From: Candidatus Latescibacterota bacterium
GTDB taxonomy: Bacteria; Latescibacterota; 4484-107; B68-G9
Direction: 5' to 3'
DNA length: 9,530 bases
Assembly: GCA_012961755.1 (NCBI GenBank)
Contig: DTYS01000069.1
Span: 1-9,530 of the forward strand
How positions within the stretch are numbered: position 1 is the first letter of the stretch; the number at the start of each line of letters is the position of its first letter. The translations under genes were made by a program, and so were the position numbers. The notes beneath the pieces were generated by a model. It did no database searches. It was not told the DNA's origin and worked only from the letters and a program-made list of their open reading frames with translations. Below are positions 1 to 7,095 of this stretch, piece by piece.

Positions 1-60
1 ATCCGATTCCGGGATGAGGATAAATCCGCAATCCGAAATCTTAATGTTCGAGGTTCGAGG
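1..60. repeat. Short repeated words in intergenic DNA
   Basis: The word AATCCG occurs at 23-28 and again at 31-36, and ATCCG also opens the window at 1-5. The heptamer GTTCGAG is present twice in direct tandem at 46-52 and 53-59. No reading frame or RNA gene is supported here. It looks like low-complexity intergenic sequence, perhaps the edge of a dispersed repeat, but one copy in one window cannot prove that. Confidence 0.3.
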
Positions 61-63
61 TCC

Positions 64-102
64 CTCCCCGAGCGCAGCCCTTGTGGTCGGGGGAGTTTTT
101 TT
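64..102 (+). terminator. Intrinsic (Rho-independent) terminator of an upstream gene
   Basis: The left arm CTCCCCGA (64-71) pairs with TCGGGGGAG (87-95), leaving one bulged G and a loop of about 15 nt. Seven T residues follow directly at 96-102. This is the standard stem plus U-tract layout for the + strand. No matching A-run lies on the other side, so it is not obviously bidirectional. It most likely ends transcription from a gene left of the window. A leader attenuator for the polysaccharide operon is a less likely reading. Confidence 0.75.
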
Positions 103-175
103 GATCTCGGAACGATGTCGGTTGAGGTTGCTAAGACGCTGATGATGAGCAAACTGGAAGTTATGCTGCTTATTG

Positions 176-190
176 CCCGGAGTTACCGGG
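176..190 (+). promoter_or_regulatory. Small hairpin overlapping the ribosome binding site of the polymerase/ligase gene
   Basis: CCCGG (176-180), loop AGTTA and CCGGG (186-190) form a perfect 5-bp stem. The best Shine-Dalgarno candidate for the GTG start at 195 is GGAG at 179-182, which lies half in the stem and half in the loop. Folding could lower initiation. The stem is short, so this could be chance. I saw no convincing -35/-10 pair in 103-194. Confidence 0.3.
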
Positions 191-194
191 TTGT

Positions 195-1697
195 GTGGTG
201 CAGAAGATGTTATTATCTAAGTCAGAAAGCAATAAGGTATTGATACTGCTCGTAGGTGTGGGGGTCATCGCAGCAGAATATGTGACCTTCCTCCAATTTG
301 GGCCTCTACGGTACCCTATCTTTGGGATGACCATGTTGGTCCCTTTATCGATAAGCCTTTGGAGGATTGAACTTGGGACGATACTTGTGCTGTCGTCCGT
401 CCCCGTGGTGAACGTACTTTACTACGCCCTGAACGTGCGCTACTCATCCATCCCCGCTGCCATCTTCATGTCCGTGTTCCTGGCCTGGTTGGTTAGGCTG
501 TTCCTCGGAAGGGCGAGGTTCGTGCGCAACCCCCTCAACCTTCCGATGATCGCGTTTGCAGGGGCAGTGACGTTGGCGCTCCTGACTTCGGGCCTCAAGC
601 TCAGGGGGTACCTCTTCGGAGCGATAGGTGGAGAGGGAAAGTTCGGGGAACTCGGCTTCAGCGTGCTGAGGACAGGGTTCATACTCCTGTGTGGTATAGG
701 TGCTGCTTTATTCTTCGCCAACAACTTAACGGATGAGGGGCGGAAGAGGAGGGCACTTTGGGCCATGCTCGTGGCGTGCCTGGGAGTGGGAGTTCTGGGA
801 GTCTTGGAGTGGGTGTGGGGTAAGGAAGTCTTCTTCGTGATACCTCGCCTCGTCCGTGAGAAGACGGTAGCTCCACCTGCCGGGGGACCTCTGCTGATAT
901 CCGCATTTCCCCACCAGAATTTGCTCGGAAATTACTGTCTGCTCCTCCTCGGTCCAGCCTTGGGTTCATCTTTAGCCTTCAGGGGGTACAGGAGGGTCCT
1001 GGCCTCTGTGGTCGCCCTCCTGGCCCTCTTCTGCCTCCTGCTTTCGGGCAACAGGACGGGATGGTTCGGGGCGGCGTTCGCCTCGGCCTTCGGCCTCTGG
1101 CTTGCCCGTAGGGAAGGATCGATAAGGTGGAACTTGGGGAGGGCCGTAGTATCGTCGGGCCTCGTACTTTACCTCCTCTACGCCTCGGCCACCTCTTCGG
1201 GGTTTATCGGGGACCTGCACAACTTCAGGGTTGGTAGGATAATGATGAACAAGGTGAGGCTTCAGGACATGGTCAAGACCATATCGCATGTAAGGTTAGT
1301 CCTCTGGAGGCGAGCTTTCAGGGATTGGCTTTCAAGTCCCCTGTTCGGAATAGGGCCGGGCACCTATCCGTACTACGGAAGGGGAGGATACAGCGTTACT
1401 GCAGAGAACTCCTTTAGTAATAAGAAAGAGCCTATAAACCCCCACAACTACTACATCTGGCTCCTGTGCGAGACCGGGGTCCTGGGGTTAGGGGCATTCC
1501 TCTGGGTCATCTACAGGGCCATCAGGTGCGGGATCGAGGGGGTAAGGTCGGCGGTGGGAAGGTGGAAGTTCGTCCACTTAGGCATATTATCGAGCCTGGC
1601 CGGGTACATGTTGGCCCTTACAGCGGACCATACCCTGGGCTTCCTGGAGATGCAGATCGTCTTCTGGGCCGCGGTGGGAATGTGCGCGAAGGGATGA
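195..1697 (+). CDS. O-antigen polymerase/ligase family membrane protein (Wzy_C type)
   Basis: A 500-residue polytopic inner-membrane protein with about ten or more hydrophobic segments and a large periplasmic-type loop near residues 330-420. The C-terminal half carries the family signature: FGIGPGTY at 384-391, NPHNYY at 415-420 and ETGVLGLG from about 426. An SGNRTG motif lies at 284-289. In the WaaL/Wzy family an Arg and a His of these regions are functionally important, so R287 and H417 are the candidates here. Members either polymerise lipid-linked repeat units (Wzy) or transfer the glycan to an acceptor (WaaL). With flippase, Wzz-like and export genes alongside, polymerase is my preferred inference, but sequence alone does not separate the two. 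GTG at 195 is used; GTG 198 and ATG 207 are alternatives. The first 100 or so bases are clearly AT-richer than the rest. The stop overlaps the next start (ATGA). Confidence 0.88.
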   Translation: MVQKMLLSKSESNKVLILLVGVGVIAAEYVTFLQFGPLRYPIFGMTMLVPLSISLWRIELGTILVLSSVPVVNVLYYALNVRYSSIPAAIFMSVFLAWLVRLFLGRARFVRNPLNLPMIAFAGAVTLALLTSGLKLRGYLFGAIGGEGKFGELGFSVLRTGFILLCGIGAALFFANNLTDEGRKRRALWAMLVACLGVGVLGVLEWVWGKEVFFVIPRLVREKTVAPPAGGPLLISAFPHQNLLGNYCLLLLGPALGSSLAFRGYRRVLASVVALLALFCLLLSGNRTGWFGAAFASAFGLWLARREGSIRWNLGRAVVSSGLVLYLLYASATSSGFIGDLHNFRVGRIMMNKVRLQDMVKTISHVRLVLWRRAFRDWLSSPLFGIGPGTYPYYGRGGYSVTAENSFSNKKEPINPHNYYIWLLCETGVLGLGAFLWVIYRAIRCGIEGVRSAVGRWKFVHLGILSSLAGYMLALTADHTLGFLEMQIVFWAAVGMCAKG

Positions 1698-2692
1698 AGG
1701 TCCGTAAGTTCGACGCCACCGTCGTCATACCCGTGTACAACATAAGGCAAGTCCTGAAGAGGACCCTGGCCGGTATACTCGACCAGGATTACCCTAACTA
1801 CGAGGTCGTAGTGGTGGACGACGGCTCCACCGACGGGACCGAGGAGCTGTTCTCCCTCTGGAGGCCGGCATCCGAGGCCTTAGGCTCGGGGTTGCTCAAG
1901 TACGTGAAGCTCACCCAGAACAGGGGAAGGGCAGCAGCGAGGAACGAGGGGATACGCCGGGCCGGAGGGGAGGTGATCATATTCCTCGACGGGGACAACG
2001 TGCCCTGCAGGAGGTTCGTGGCCGAACACCTGCTCGCCCATAGGAGGTGGACCGGGATAGTCACCGTGGGGAACGTCGAACTTTCCGAGGAGCTCTTGGG
2101 AAGCAGGTTCGCGAGGTTCTGGAACCGGAGGTACGTGGGGAACCGTAGGGGCCTGGACTTAAATGACCTCCCCTTCTACTTCCCTGGAACCTCTAACGGC
2201 TCGGTGCGGAGGGAGGACCTCCTCCGGGCAGGGTGCTTCGACGAGGAGTTCAGGCACTACGGAGGGGAGGACGAGGACCTGTGGTATAGGCTCTGCGTGC
2301 TGATGGGACTGAGGAACGTGTTCGTGAGGGGGGCAGTTACGGTGCACTCCGACCCAGGGTTCTCATACCCAAGGTCCCTTGAGAGGATCAGGACCTACAG
2401 CAGGTGCTCCGTGCCCGTGCTGCTTAGGAAACATCCGGGTTACTTGAATACGGGTATATTCATCAGGCTATTGGAACCCTTAGACATAAGGAAAGATAGA
2501 CCTTCGGACCTGCCCAAGAAGGCCCTCCTGGCGTTGGCGACCTCAGGTCCCTGGATCGGGTGGATCGAGAAGGCCACGTTCAGGTGGGAGTTCGGGGGCC
2601 CTCGGGTCCCGGGATTCCTCTACGGGCTGGTGCTCTGTAGGCACTACCGTGCGGGGGTCCGGGAGAGGAAGGCCTTGCTCAGGATGGGATAA
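1694..2692 (+). CDS. Family 2 glycosyltransferase (GT-A fold)
   Basis: A 332-residue cytosolic or membrane-associated enzyme expected to transfer a sugar from a nucleotide-sugar donor to the growing lipid-linked repeat unit. The N-terminal GT2 Rossmann segment reads TVVIPVYN from residue 9 and VDDGS at 41-45. The NRGRAAARNEG stretch at 76-86 is typical of the family. The metal-binding DxD is DGD at 99-101. GGEDEDLW at 190-197 matches the ED motif that carries the catalytic base, in the C-terminal galactosyltransferase-like part (Glyco_transf_7C-like). No membrane segment is obvious. The ATG at 1694 overlaps the preceding stop by four bases, implying translational coupling. The frame stays open back to 1466, but that stretch is arginine/glycine-rich and lies inside the upstream gene; the GT2 fold begins right after 1694. 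GTG 1682 is a possible alternative. Donor and linkage cannot be read from sequence. Confidence 0.93.
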   Translation: MKVRKFDATVVIPVYNIRQVLKRTLAGILDQDYPNYEVVVVDDGSTDGTEELFSLWRPASEALGSGLLKYVKLTQNRGRAAARNEGIRRAGGEVIIFLDGDNVPCRRFVAEHLLAHRRWTGIVTVGNVELSEELLGSRFARFWNRRYVGNRRGLDLNDLPFYFPGTSNGSVRREDLLRAGCFDEEFRHYGGEDEDLWYRLCVLMGLRNVFVRGAVTVHSDPGFSYPRSLERIRTYSRCSVPVLLRKHPGYLNTGIFIRLLEPLDIRKDRPSDLPKKALLALATSGPWIGWIEKATFRWEFGGPRVPGFLYGLVLCRHYRAGVRERKALLRMG

Positions 2693-2703
2693 GTTAGTAT
2701 ATT
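2675..2703 (+). promoter_or_regulatory. Possible sigma-70-type promoter ahead of the export gene
   Basis: TTGCTC (2675-2680), a 17-bp spacer and TATATT (2698-2703) resemble a -35/-10 pair. The -10 matches five of six consensus bases; the -35 matches only TTG. It sits in the only AT-rich patch of the largest internal gap. Transcription from here would start near 2710 and give a leader of about 65 nt containing the hairpin at 2717-2742. Tentative, since the -35 lies within the preceding gene. Confidence 0.35.
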
Positions 2704-2716
2704 CTATCGAGGATGT

Positions 2717-2742
2717 ATCCGGCGACGGGCGGTCGTCCGGAT
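2717..2742 (+). promoter_or_regulatory. Stable leader hairpin with an ops-like word
   Basis: ATCCGG (2717-2722) plus CGAC (2723-2726) pairs with GTCG (2732-2735) plus CCGGAT (2737-2742). This gives a 10-bp stem with one bulged T and a GGGCG loop. No T-tract follows, so it is not a standard terminator. The loop and right arm contain GGCGGTCGTCC (2728-2738), which resembles the RfaH-recruiting ops element GGCGGTAGYNT except at two positions. A role in transcript processivity control, mRNA stability or processing is possible. The hairpin is seen; the role is inference. Confidence 0.4.
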
Positions 2743-2764
2743 AAGGCTTTGGATCTGGTAACCT

Positions 2765-2772
2765 GGAGGTGA
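2765..2772 (+). promoter_or_regulatory. Strong ribosome binding site fixing the export-gene start
   Basis: GGAGGTGA is a full-length match to the complement of the 16S rRNA 3' end. Its GGAGG core lies six bases before the ATG at 2776. It settles the start, which then opens directly onto a signal peptide. Confidence 0.85.
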
Positions 2773-2775
2773 GGG

Positions 2776-4860
2776 ATGAGAAGGTCGGCCTTCCTGCTCG
2801 CCTTCCTCCTTGTAGGGTCCTCGGCGGCCCAGGTGGGAGGGAGGGCGGACATCGTGGAGGAGGTGAGGAGGGAACTTGAGGCAAGGAAAAAGGGGCTTTC
2901 TCCGTTCGGGTACGAGGTCTTCGAAACTTCGAAGTTCCAGCCCGATACCCTGTACGGACCTGTGAGCCCCGATTACGTCGTGGGCCCGGGGGACGAGGTG
3001 ATCGTGAACGTCTGGGGTGAGGTCGAGTTCAGGTACACGGCCACGGTGGGAAGGGACGGGTTCATAGACATCCCTAAGGTCGGGCCTATATCCGTCAACG
3101 GCCTCAACTTAGGTGAACTTAGGGAGAGGATATTCGACGGTCTTTCCAGGGCTTACCCCGGCATAAGCAGGGACCCGACCAGGGTTACCACGTTCGTAGA
3201 GGTCTCCTTGGGCAGGCTTAAGCCCATAAGGATCTTCGTGATAGGTGAGGTGAAGAGGCCGGGGGCCTACTTCATGAGCGCTGCCTCCACCCCCCTGAAC
3301 GCTCTGTACATGGCGGGCGGCCCCCTGCCCACGGGCTCCCTAAGGCGGATAGAGGTCATAAGGAGGGGGAAGGTCGTAGCGACCTTGGACCTGTACGGAT
3401 ACCTCCTCAAGGGCCACATAGAGGAAGTAAAGCTTCAGACCGACGACACGATCCTCGTCCCGCCGGTCGGAAGGAGGGTATGGCTGGCAGGAAGGGTGCA
3501 CAGGCCAGCGATATACGAGCTTAGGCCTGGGGAGGGCCTTAAGGAGCTTCTGGATATAGCCGGCGGTCCCGAGCCGGATGCGTACTTGGGCAAGGTACAG
3601 GTAGACAGAATTGTGGAGCATAGGGAGAGGAAGGTCGTGGACGTGGACTTCGCCGAGGCCTTAGCCTCGGGGAGGAAGGTGGAGCTTTACGACGGGGACG
3701 TCGTCCTGATCCCCCAGGTCCTCGGAAGGAGGGAGAACGTGGTGAAGGTGAGCAGTCCGGTGAGGAGGCCGGGACTTTACCAGTGGAGGGAGGGGATGAG
3801 GGTGAGGGACCTGATCCTCGAGGCGGAGGGGGTCTGGGAGGAGGCGTTCATGAGGAGGGCCGACATAATAAGGACCAGGCCGGACCTTACCAAGGAGATA
3901 ATCTCCTTCGACCTGGAGAAGGCGCTCCGGGGGGACGGGGAGGAGAACTTGGAGCTTCGGAAGCTGGACGAGGTCGTGGTGTACTCCGTACACACCTTCA
4001 GGGAGGAGGAGTATGTGACCATAGATGGGTCGGTGAAACGTCCCGGGAGGTACGAGCTCCTTGAGAACATGACCTTGAAGGACCTCATAGTCATGGCAGG
4101 TGGGCTCAGGGATACGGCCTACAAGCTGAGGGCGGAGGTATCCAGGGTGGACCCGGACGAGGTCGGACCCGAAAGGCCAGCGGAGATCATATTCGTGGAC
4201 ATAGACGACGATTACTCTAAGGAGGCGAACTGGGGCAACTTCAAGCTCCGTAACTTCGACACCGTCTTCATAAGGCCGAACCCCAACTGGCATGAGCCCA
4301 GGAACGTTACAGTGCTCGGTGAGGTAACCTTCCCAGGGACTTACACGCTCCAGCGGCCGGACGAGAGGCTATCGGAGGTGATAGCACGGGCAGGAGGGCT
4401 CAAGGAGACAGCCTATCCCGAGGGCGTCATGTTCGTAAGGAGGGGGTCAAGGATAGCTGTGGACCTGAAGAAGGCCTTAGAGGGAGGCGGGGACGACATC
4501 GTCCTCTGCGACGGGGACTCCATAACCGTGCCCAGGAGGCCTCAGGTGGTCACGGTAGCTGGCGAGGTCCTCTTTCCGTCCTCGGTCCCGTACGTGGAGG
4601 GCAAGGGGGTGGGGTACTATCTGGACAGGGCAGGAGGGCTCAAGGAGACCGCCGACGGAGGAAGGATACGCATAATACTCCCGAACGGCAGGGTGGAGAA
4701 GCCCAGGAGGTTCTGGTTCGATCCCGAGGTCCTTCCTGGAAGTAAGATATTCGTCCCCAGGAAGGAAGGGCCCAAGCAGGGGGCGGCCCTCGAGGGTGCC
4801 GTAAAGTTCATCTCCGCTGCCGCGGTGGCCGCCTTCGTCGTGGATAAGGTCATAAGGTGA
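2776..4860 (+). CDS. Polysaccharide export protein with six SLBB domains (Wza/OPX-like)
   Basis: A 694-residue secreted protein that would form the outer-membrane or periplasmic export conduit for the polymer. Residues 1-19 are a Sec signal peptide (two Arg, hydrophobic core, then SSAAQ). No lipobox Cys is present, unlike Wza. A polysaccharide-export (Poly_export) domain spans about 60-140, with YVVGPGDEV and the GFIDIPKVGPI stretch. SLBB repeats follow at about 151-229, 234-315, 321-405, 412-502, 509-587 and 591-664. Each opens with a G-x-V-x-x-P-G-x-Y-like strand, and most contain an AGG motif. The C-terminus (about 674-694) is a hydrophobic/amphipathic helix that could span a membrane, as the Wza helix does. 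At nearly 700 residues it is far longer than Wza (about 380), resembling the long multi-SLBB members. It heads a tightly packed run of genes, with the Wzz-like partner 16 bp downstream. Export through the outer membrane is inferred from family and context. Confidence 0.92.
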   Translation: MRRSAFLLAFLLVGSSAAQVGGRADIVEEVRRELEARKKGLSPFGYEVFETSKFQPDTLYGPVSPDYVVGPGDEVIVNVWGEVEFRYTATVGRDGFIDIPKVGPISVNGLNLGELRERIFDGLSRAYPGISRDPTRVTTFVEVSLGRLKPIRIFVIGEVKRPGAYFMSAASTPLNALYMAGGPLPTGSLRRIEVIRRGKVVATLDLYGYLLKGHIEEVKLQTDDTILVPPVGRRVWLAGRVHRPAIYELRPGEGLKELLDIAGGPEPDAYLGKVQVDRIVEHRERKVVDVDFAEALASGRKVELYDGDVVLIPQVLGRRENVVKVSSPVRRPGLYQWREGMRVRDLILEAEGVWEEAFMRRADIIRTRPDLTKEIISFDLEKALRGDGEENLELRKLDEVVVYSVHTFREEEYVTIDGSVKRPGRYELLENMTLKDLIVMAGGLRDTAYKLRAEVSRVDPDEVGPERPAEIIFVDIDDDYSKEANWGNFKLRNFDTVFIRPNPNWHEPRNVTVLGEVTFPGTYTLQRPDERLSEVIARAGGLKETAYPEGVMFVRRGSRIAVDLKKALEGGGDDIVLCDGDSITVPRRPQVVTVAGEVLFPSSVPYVEGKGVGYYLDRAGGLKETADGGRIRIILPNGRVEKPRRFWFDPEVLPGSKIFVPRKEGPKQGAALEGAVKFISAAAVAAFVVDKVIR

Positions 4861-4876
4861 AAGGGGGAAGGGGAAC

Positions 4877-5917
4877 ATGCACGAAGGTCCAGAGGTCGAC
4901 CTGTTCGATTACGTAGAGGTCGTCGTGAGGAGGAGGTGGCTGATAGTGTTCGGGACAGCTATATGCGTGCTGTCCACCTTATTATACTCCACGAAGATGA
5001 AGAAGAAGTACAGGGCCGAGGCCTCCATACTACCTTCGGAGGAAAGGGACTACCTTGCAAGGCTCATCTTGGGAACGGAGGGGCGACCCGTCGGGACGAG
5101 CTCGGTCTACATGGACATACTAAGTAGCATCCCCGTGATGAAGGCCGTGCTCGAAAGGGAATACGAGTACCACTTGGACGGTGAGGAGGTCAAAGGGACC
5201 CTCAAGGAGTACCTCCGGGCCAGCACGGTGCACCAGGGCATAAGGGCACTGAAGGGCATATCCAAGTTCAGCCAGGCCAGGAAAACTGGCATCATAACGA
5301 TAAGCGTGACGACGAGATCTCCTGACCTGTCCGCTGCTGTGGCGAACGAGTTCGTGCGCCAGCTCCAGATATACAACACACAGAGGAGGAGGACTAAGGC
5401 TAAGGAACAGTTAAAGTTCATAGAGAAGAGGTTGGAGGAGGTGAAGGAGGAGCTGGCGAAGGCGGAGCGGAGGCTCGCGGACTTCAAGAGGAAGAACAGG
5501 AACCTCATAGCCCTCGGCGGATCGAGCGGGAAGGGCTCCATATCCTTCTCCCTCCCGGACCTGGCCATGGAGCTGAGCCGTCTGGAGAGGGAGGTCTCCC
5601 TAAAGTCCGAGCTGTTCGGGACCCTGACTAAGCAGTACGAGCTGGTCAGGATAGAGGCGAAGAAGGAGACCCCCGTTATAGACGTGCTGAACTGGGCGGA
5701 ACCTCCTGACCGCCCGACGGGCAGGGGCATGAAGTTCCTGTTGCTCCTCAGCTTCATAACCGGGGGGTTCGTCTCCGTGGGGATGGCGTTCTTCCTGGAG
5801 TACGTGGAGAAGGCCCACAGGTCCGGCAGGACCGAGGTCCTGATCGAGGAGCTGCGGAAGGACAAGGAGAGGATAATGAGGATGTTCGGAGGTAAGGGTG
5901 GAAGCTCCCCTCCTTAG
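4877..5917 (+). CDS. Wzz-type polysaccharide chain-length determinant (kinase-less co-polymerase)
   Basis: A 346-residue inner-membrane protein of the polysaccharide co-polymerase group, expected to set polymer length and to link the polymerase with the SLBB export protein. The N-terminus has the Wzz signature VDLFDYVEVVVRRRW, followed by membrane segment 1 at about 21-37. The periplasmic part contains a lysine/glutamate-rich coiled coil at about 165-215. It ends in a proline-rich NWAEPPDRPTGR stretch just before membrane segment 2 at about 285-309. The cytoplasmic tail of some 37 residues is charged and has no Walker A motif or tyrosine cluster, so no BY-kinase domain is fused. A separate kinase, if any, lies outside the window. 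The AG-rich stretch before ATG 4877 serves as ribosome binding site. The gene overlaps the flippase gene by 20 bp. Confidence 0.9.
   Translation: MHEGPEVDLFDYVEVVVRRRWLIVFGTAICVLSTLLYSTKMKKKYRAEASILPSEERDYLARLILGTEGRPVGTSSVYMDILSSIPVMKAVLEREYEYHLDGEEVKGTLKEYLRASTVHQGIRALKGISKFSQARKTGIITISVTTRSPDLSAAVANEFVRQLQIYNTQRRRTKAKEQLKFIEKRLEEVKEELAKAERRLADFKRKNRNLIALGGSSGKGSISFSLPDLAMELSRLEREVSLKSELFGTLTKQYELVRIEAKKETPVIDVLNWAEPPDRPTGRGMKFLLLLSFITGGFVSVGMAFFLEYVEKAHRSGRTEVLIEELRKDKERIMRMFGGKGGSSPP
5888..5892 (+). promoter_or_regulatory. Ribosome binding site supporting the GTG start of the flippase gene
   Basis: GGAGG lies five bases before GTG 5898, inside the end of the Wzz-like gene. It supports a GTG start with a 20-bp overlap. 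Confidence 0.7.
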
Positions 5918-7094
5918 GGGCAGCGCCCTGCTCTTCGGGGGGGCAGCCGTCGGGAACATCGGCCACTACCTCTTCCAGATGTACATGAGCAGGAACTTAG
6001 GGGTGGAGGACTTCGGCGCCCTGAACTCACTGCTGTCGCTCTTGGCTTTGATATCCATACCCTCCGGGACGATATTTTTGGTCACAGCGAGGCAGGTAGC
6101 AGAGTTCGGGCCGCGTCACGATGTTACGGGAGCCTTCTTCAGGGCAACGTTGGCTAAGGTGTCCGTGGGGGTCGCCTCCCTCCTCTTCCTCTCCGGAGTC
6201 CTGAGCCCGCATGTGGGAAGGTTCCTTAGGGTCCCCTCCCCCCTTCCCGTGCTCATCCTCGCCGGGGTCGTCGCGGTGACCCTGATCACCTCAGCAGGCC
6301 TGGGGGTGTTGCAGGGTCTGAGGAAGTTCCTCCACCTGGCCCTGAACCAGGGCCTCGCGGGACTGCTGAGGCTGGCCTTCGGGGTCGTCCTCGTGCCGTA
6401 CGGGCTCAACGGAGCCCTCATGGCGACCCTGCTTTCGGCCACGGTGGTCTGGGGCATCTCCCTCGTGCCCTTAAGGAAGTTCATGAAGGGAGGGGGCGGA
6501 TACCGGATTGACCTGGACCTCCGGGCGTGGGCCCCAGTGACCGGGGCCCTGTCCTGCTTCGCCCTGCTTACGAACGCCGATCTTATCCTCGTCAAGCATT
6601 ACTTCCGGCCCGAGATGGCCGGGATGTATTCTGCGGCGTCCGTGTTGGGGAAGGCCCTCCTCCTCCTCCCCATGTCGGTGGCCATGGCGCTCTTCCCCCT
6701 GGTGCCGGGGTCGTCCGAAGTGACCTCCAGGCGCACGGCCGGAATGGCTGTGGGCCTTGCGGTTATGGGCCTCGGCTTCGGCACCGCTGTCTTCTTACTG
6801 GTCCCGGGACCCGCACTCGGGCTCGTCTTCGGCCGGGCCTACTCGGACGCCGGGGAAGTCCTCAGGTGGTTCGGCCTGGCCGCCCCGCCGTACGGCCTGG
6901 CCTACGTGCTCATGCATTACCATATAGCGAGGTGGAGGTACAAGTTCCTGTACCCGATGGTAATCGCCTGCGCGGCCGAGCTTGCCCTGATAGGCAAGTT
7001 CCACGGTAGCTTGCTCCAGGTGGCCCGCTCCTTCGCCGGCGTGGGTTACGGGCTCCTCCTGGGCCTCTGGGTTGCCCACCTATCGAGGTGGTAG
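5898..7094 (+). CDS. Wzx-like polysaccharide flippase (MOP superfamily)
   Basis: A 398-residue polytopic inner-membrane protein with about eleven or twelve hydrophobic segments and no large soluble domain. The start (LLRGSALLFGGAAVGNIGHY, then MSRNLGVEDFGALNSLLSLL) is the classic opening of the polysaccharide biosynthesis/flippase family: a glycine-rich first helix, then an LG-x-x-x-FG-like turn. Members flip undecaprenyl-pyrophosphate-linked repeat units from the cytoplasmic to the periplasmic side. Charged residues within later helices (for example the NADLILVKHYF region and the arginine near position 276) fit a polar transport path. It is a little shorter than many Wzx proteins (about 420-480), but both ends look complete. 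GTG 5898 is supported by GGAGG five bases upstream. The stop is one base before the next start-codon spacing, so translation is probably coupled. The cargo cannot be told from sequence. Confidence 0.88.
   Translation: MEAPLLRGSALLFGGAAVGNIGHYLFQMYMSRNLGVEDFGALNSLLSLLALISIPSGTIFLVTARQVAEFGPRHDVTGAFFRATLAKVSVGVASLLFLSGVLSPHVGRFLRVPSPLPVLILAGVVAVTLITSAGLGVLQGLRKFLHLALNQGLAGLLRLAFGVVLVPYGLNGALMATLLSATVVWGISLVPLRKFMKGGGGYRIDLDLRAWAPVTGALSCFALLTNADLILVKHYFRPEMAGMYSAASVLGKALLLLPMSVAMALFPLVPGSSEVTSRRTAGMAVGLAVMGLGFGTAVFLLVPGPALGLVFGRAYSDAGEVLRWFGLAAPPYGLAYVLMHYHIARWRYKFLYPMVIACAAELALIGKFHGSLLQVARSFAGVGYGLLLGLWVAHLSRW
7085..7090 (+). promoter_or_regulatory. Ribosome binding site for the TPR glycosyltransferase gene
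   Basis: GAGGTG lies five bases before ATG 7096 and overlaps the end of the flippase gene. It favours ATG 7096 over the in-frame TTG at 7072, which has no such site. Confidence 0.65.
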
Positions 7095-7095
7095 T

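Noticed and set aside
46..62. tRNA T-loop-like GTTCGAG words
   Set aside because: The flanking bases do not form a T-stem, and no acceptor, D or anticodon arms can be placed. The word is simply repeated in tandem.
115..243. 42-codon small open frame before and overlapping the first gene
   Set aside because: No good ribosome binding site, no recognisable motif, and a 49-bp out-of-frame overlap. Kept only as a remark in a finding.
1466..1693. N-terminal extension of the glycosyltransferase frame
   Set aside because: It lies wholly within the polymerase/ligase gene and encodes a low-complexity Arg/Gly/Val-rich stretch. The GT2 fold starts right after ATG 1694, which forms a standard ATGA overlap.
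2717..2742. Reading the leader hairpin as a terminator
   Set aside because: No run of T residues follows the stem. It sits just upstream of a strong ribosome binding site and just downstream of a possible promoter.
3661..4293. 210-codon open frame on the minus strand
   Set aside because: It is the complement of the SLBB gene, rich in Pro/Leu/His/Val with no recognisable domain. It is explained by the codon bias of the real gene.
5107..5865. 252-codon open frame on the minus strand
   Set aside because: It is the complement of the Wzz-like gene. Its Ser/Arg/Phe-rich protein has no domain, while the plus strand has clear family motifs.
6527..7009. 160-codon plus-strand frame within the flippase gene
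   Set aside because: Pro/Arg/Gly-rich out-of-frame shadow of a well-supported membrane protein.
7072..7095. TTG start for the TPR glycosyltransferase
   Set aside because: ATG 7096 has a well-spaced GAGGTG site and opens directly onto the first membrane helix. The extension overlaps the flippase gene and adds no family sequence.
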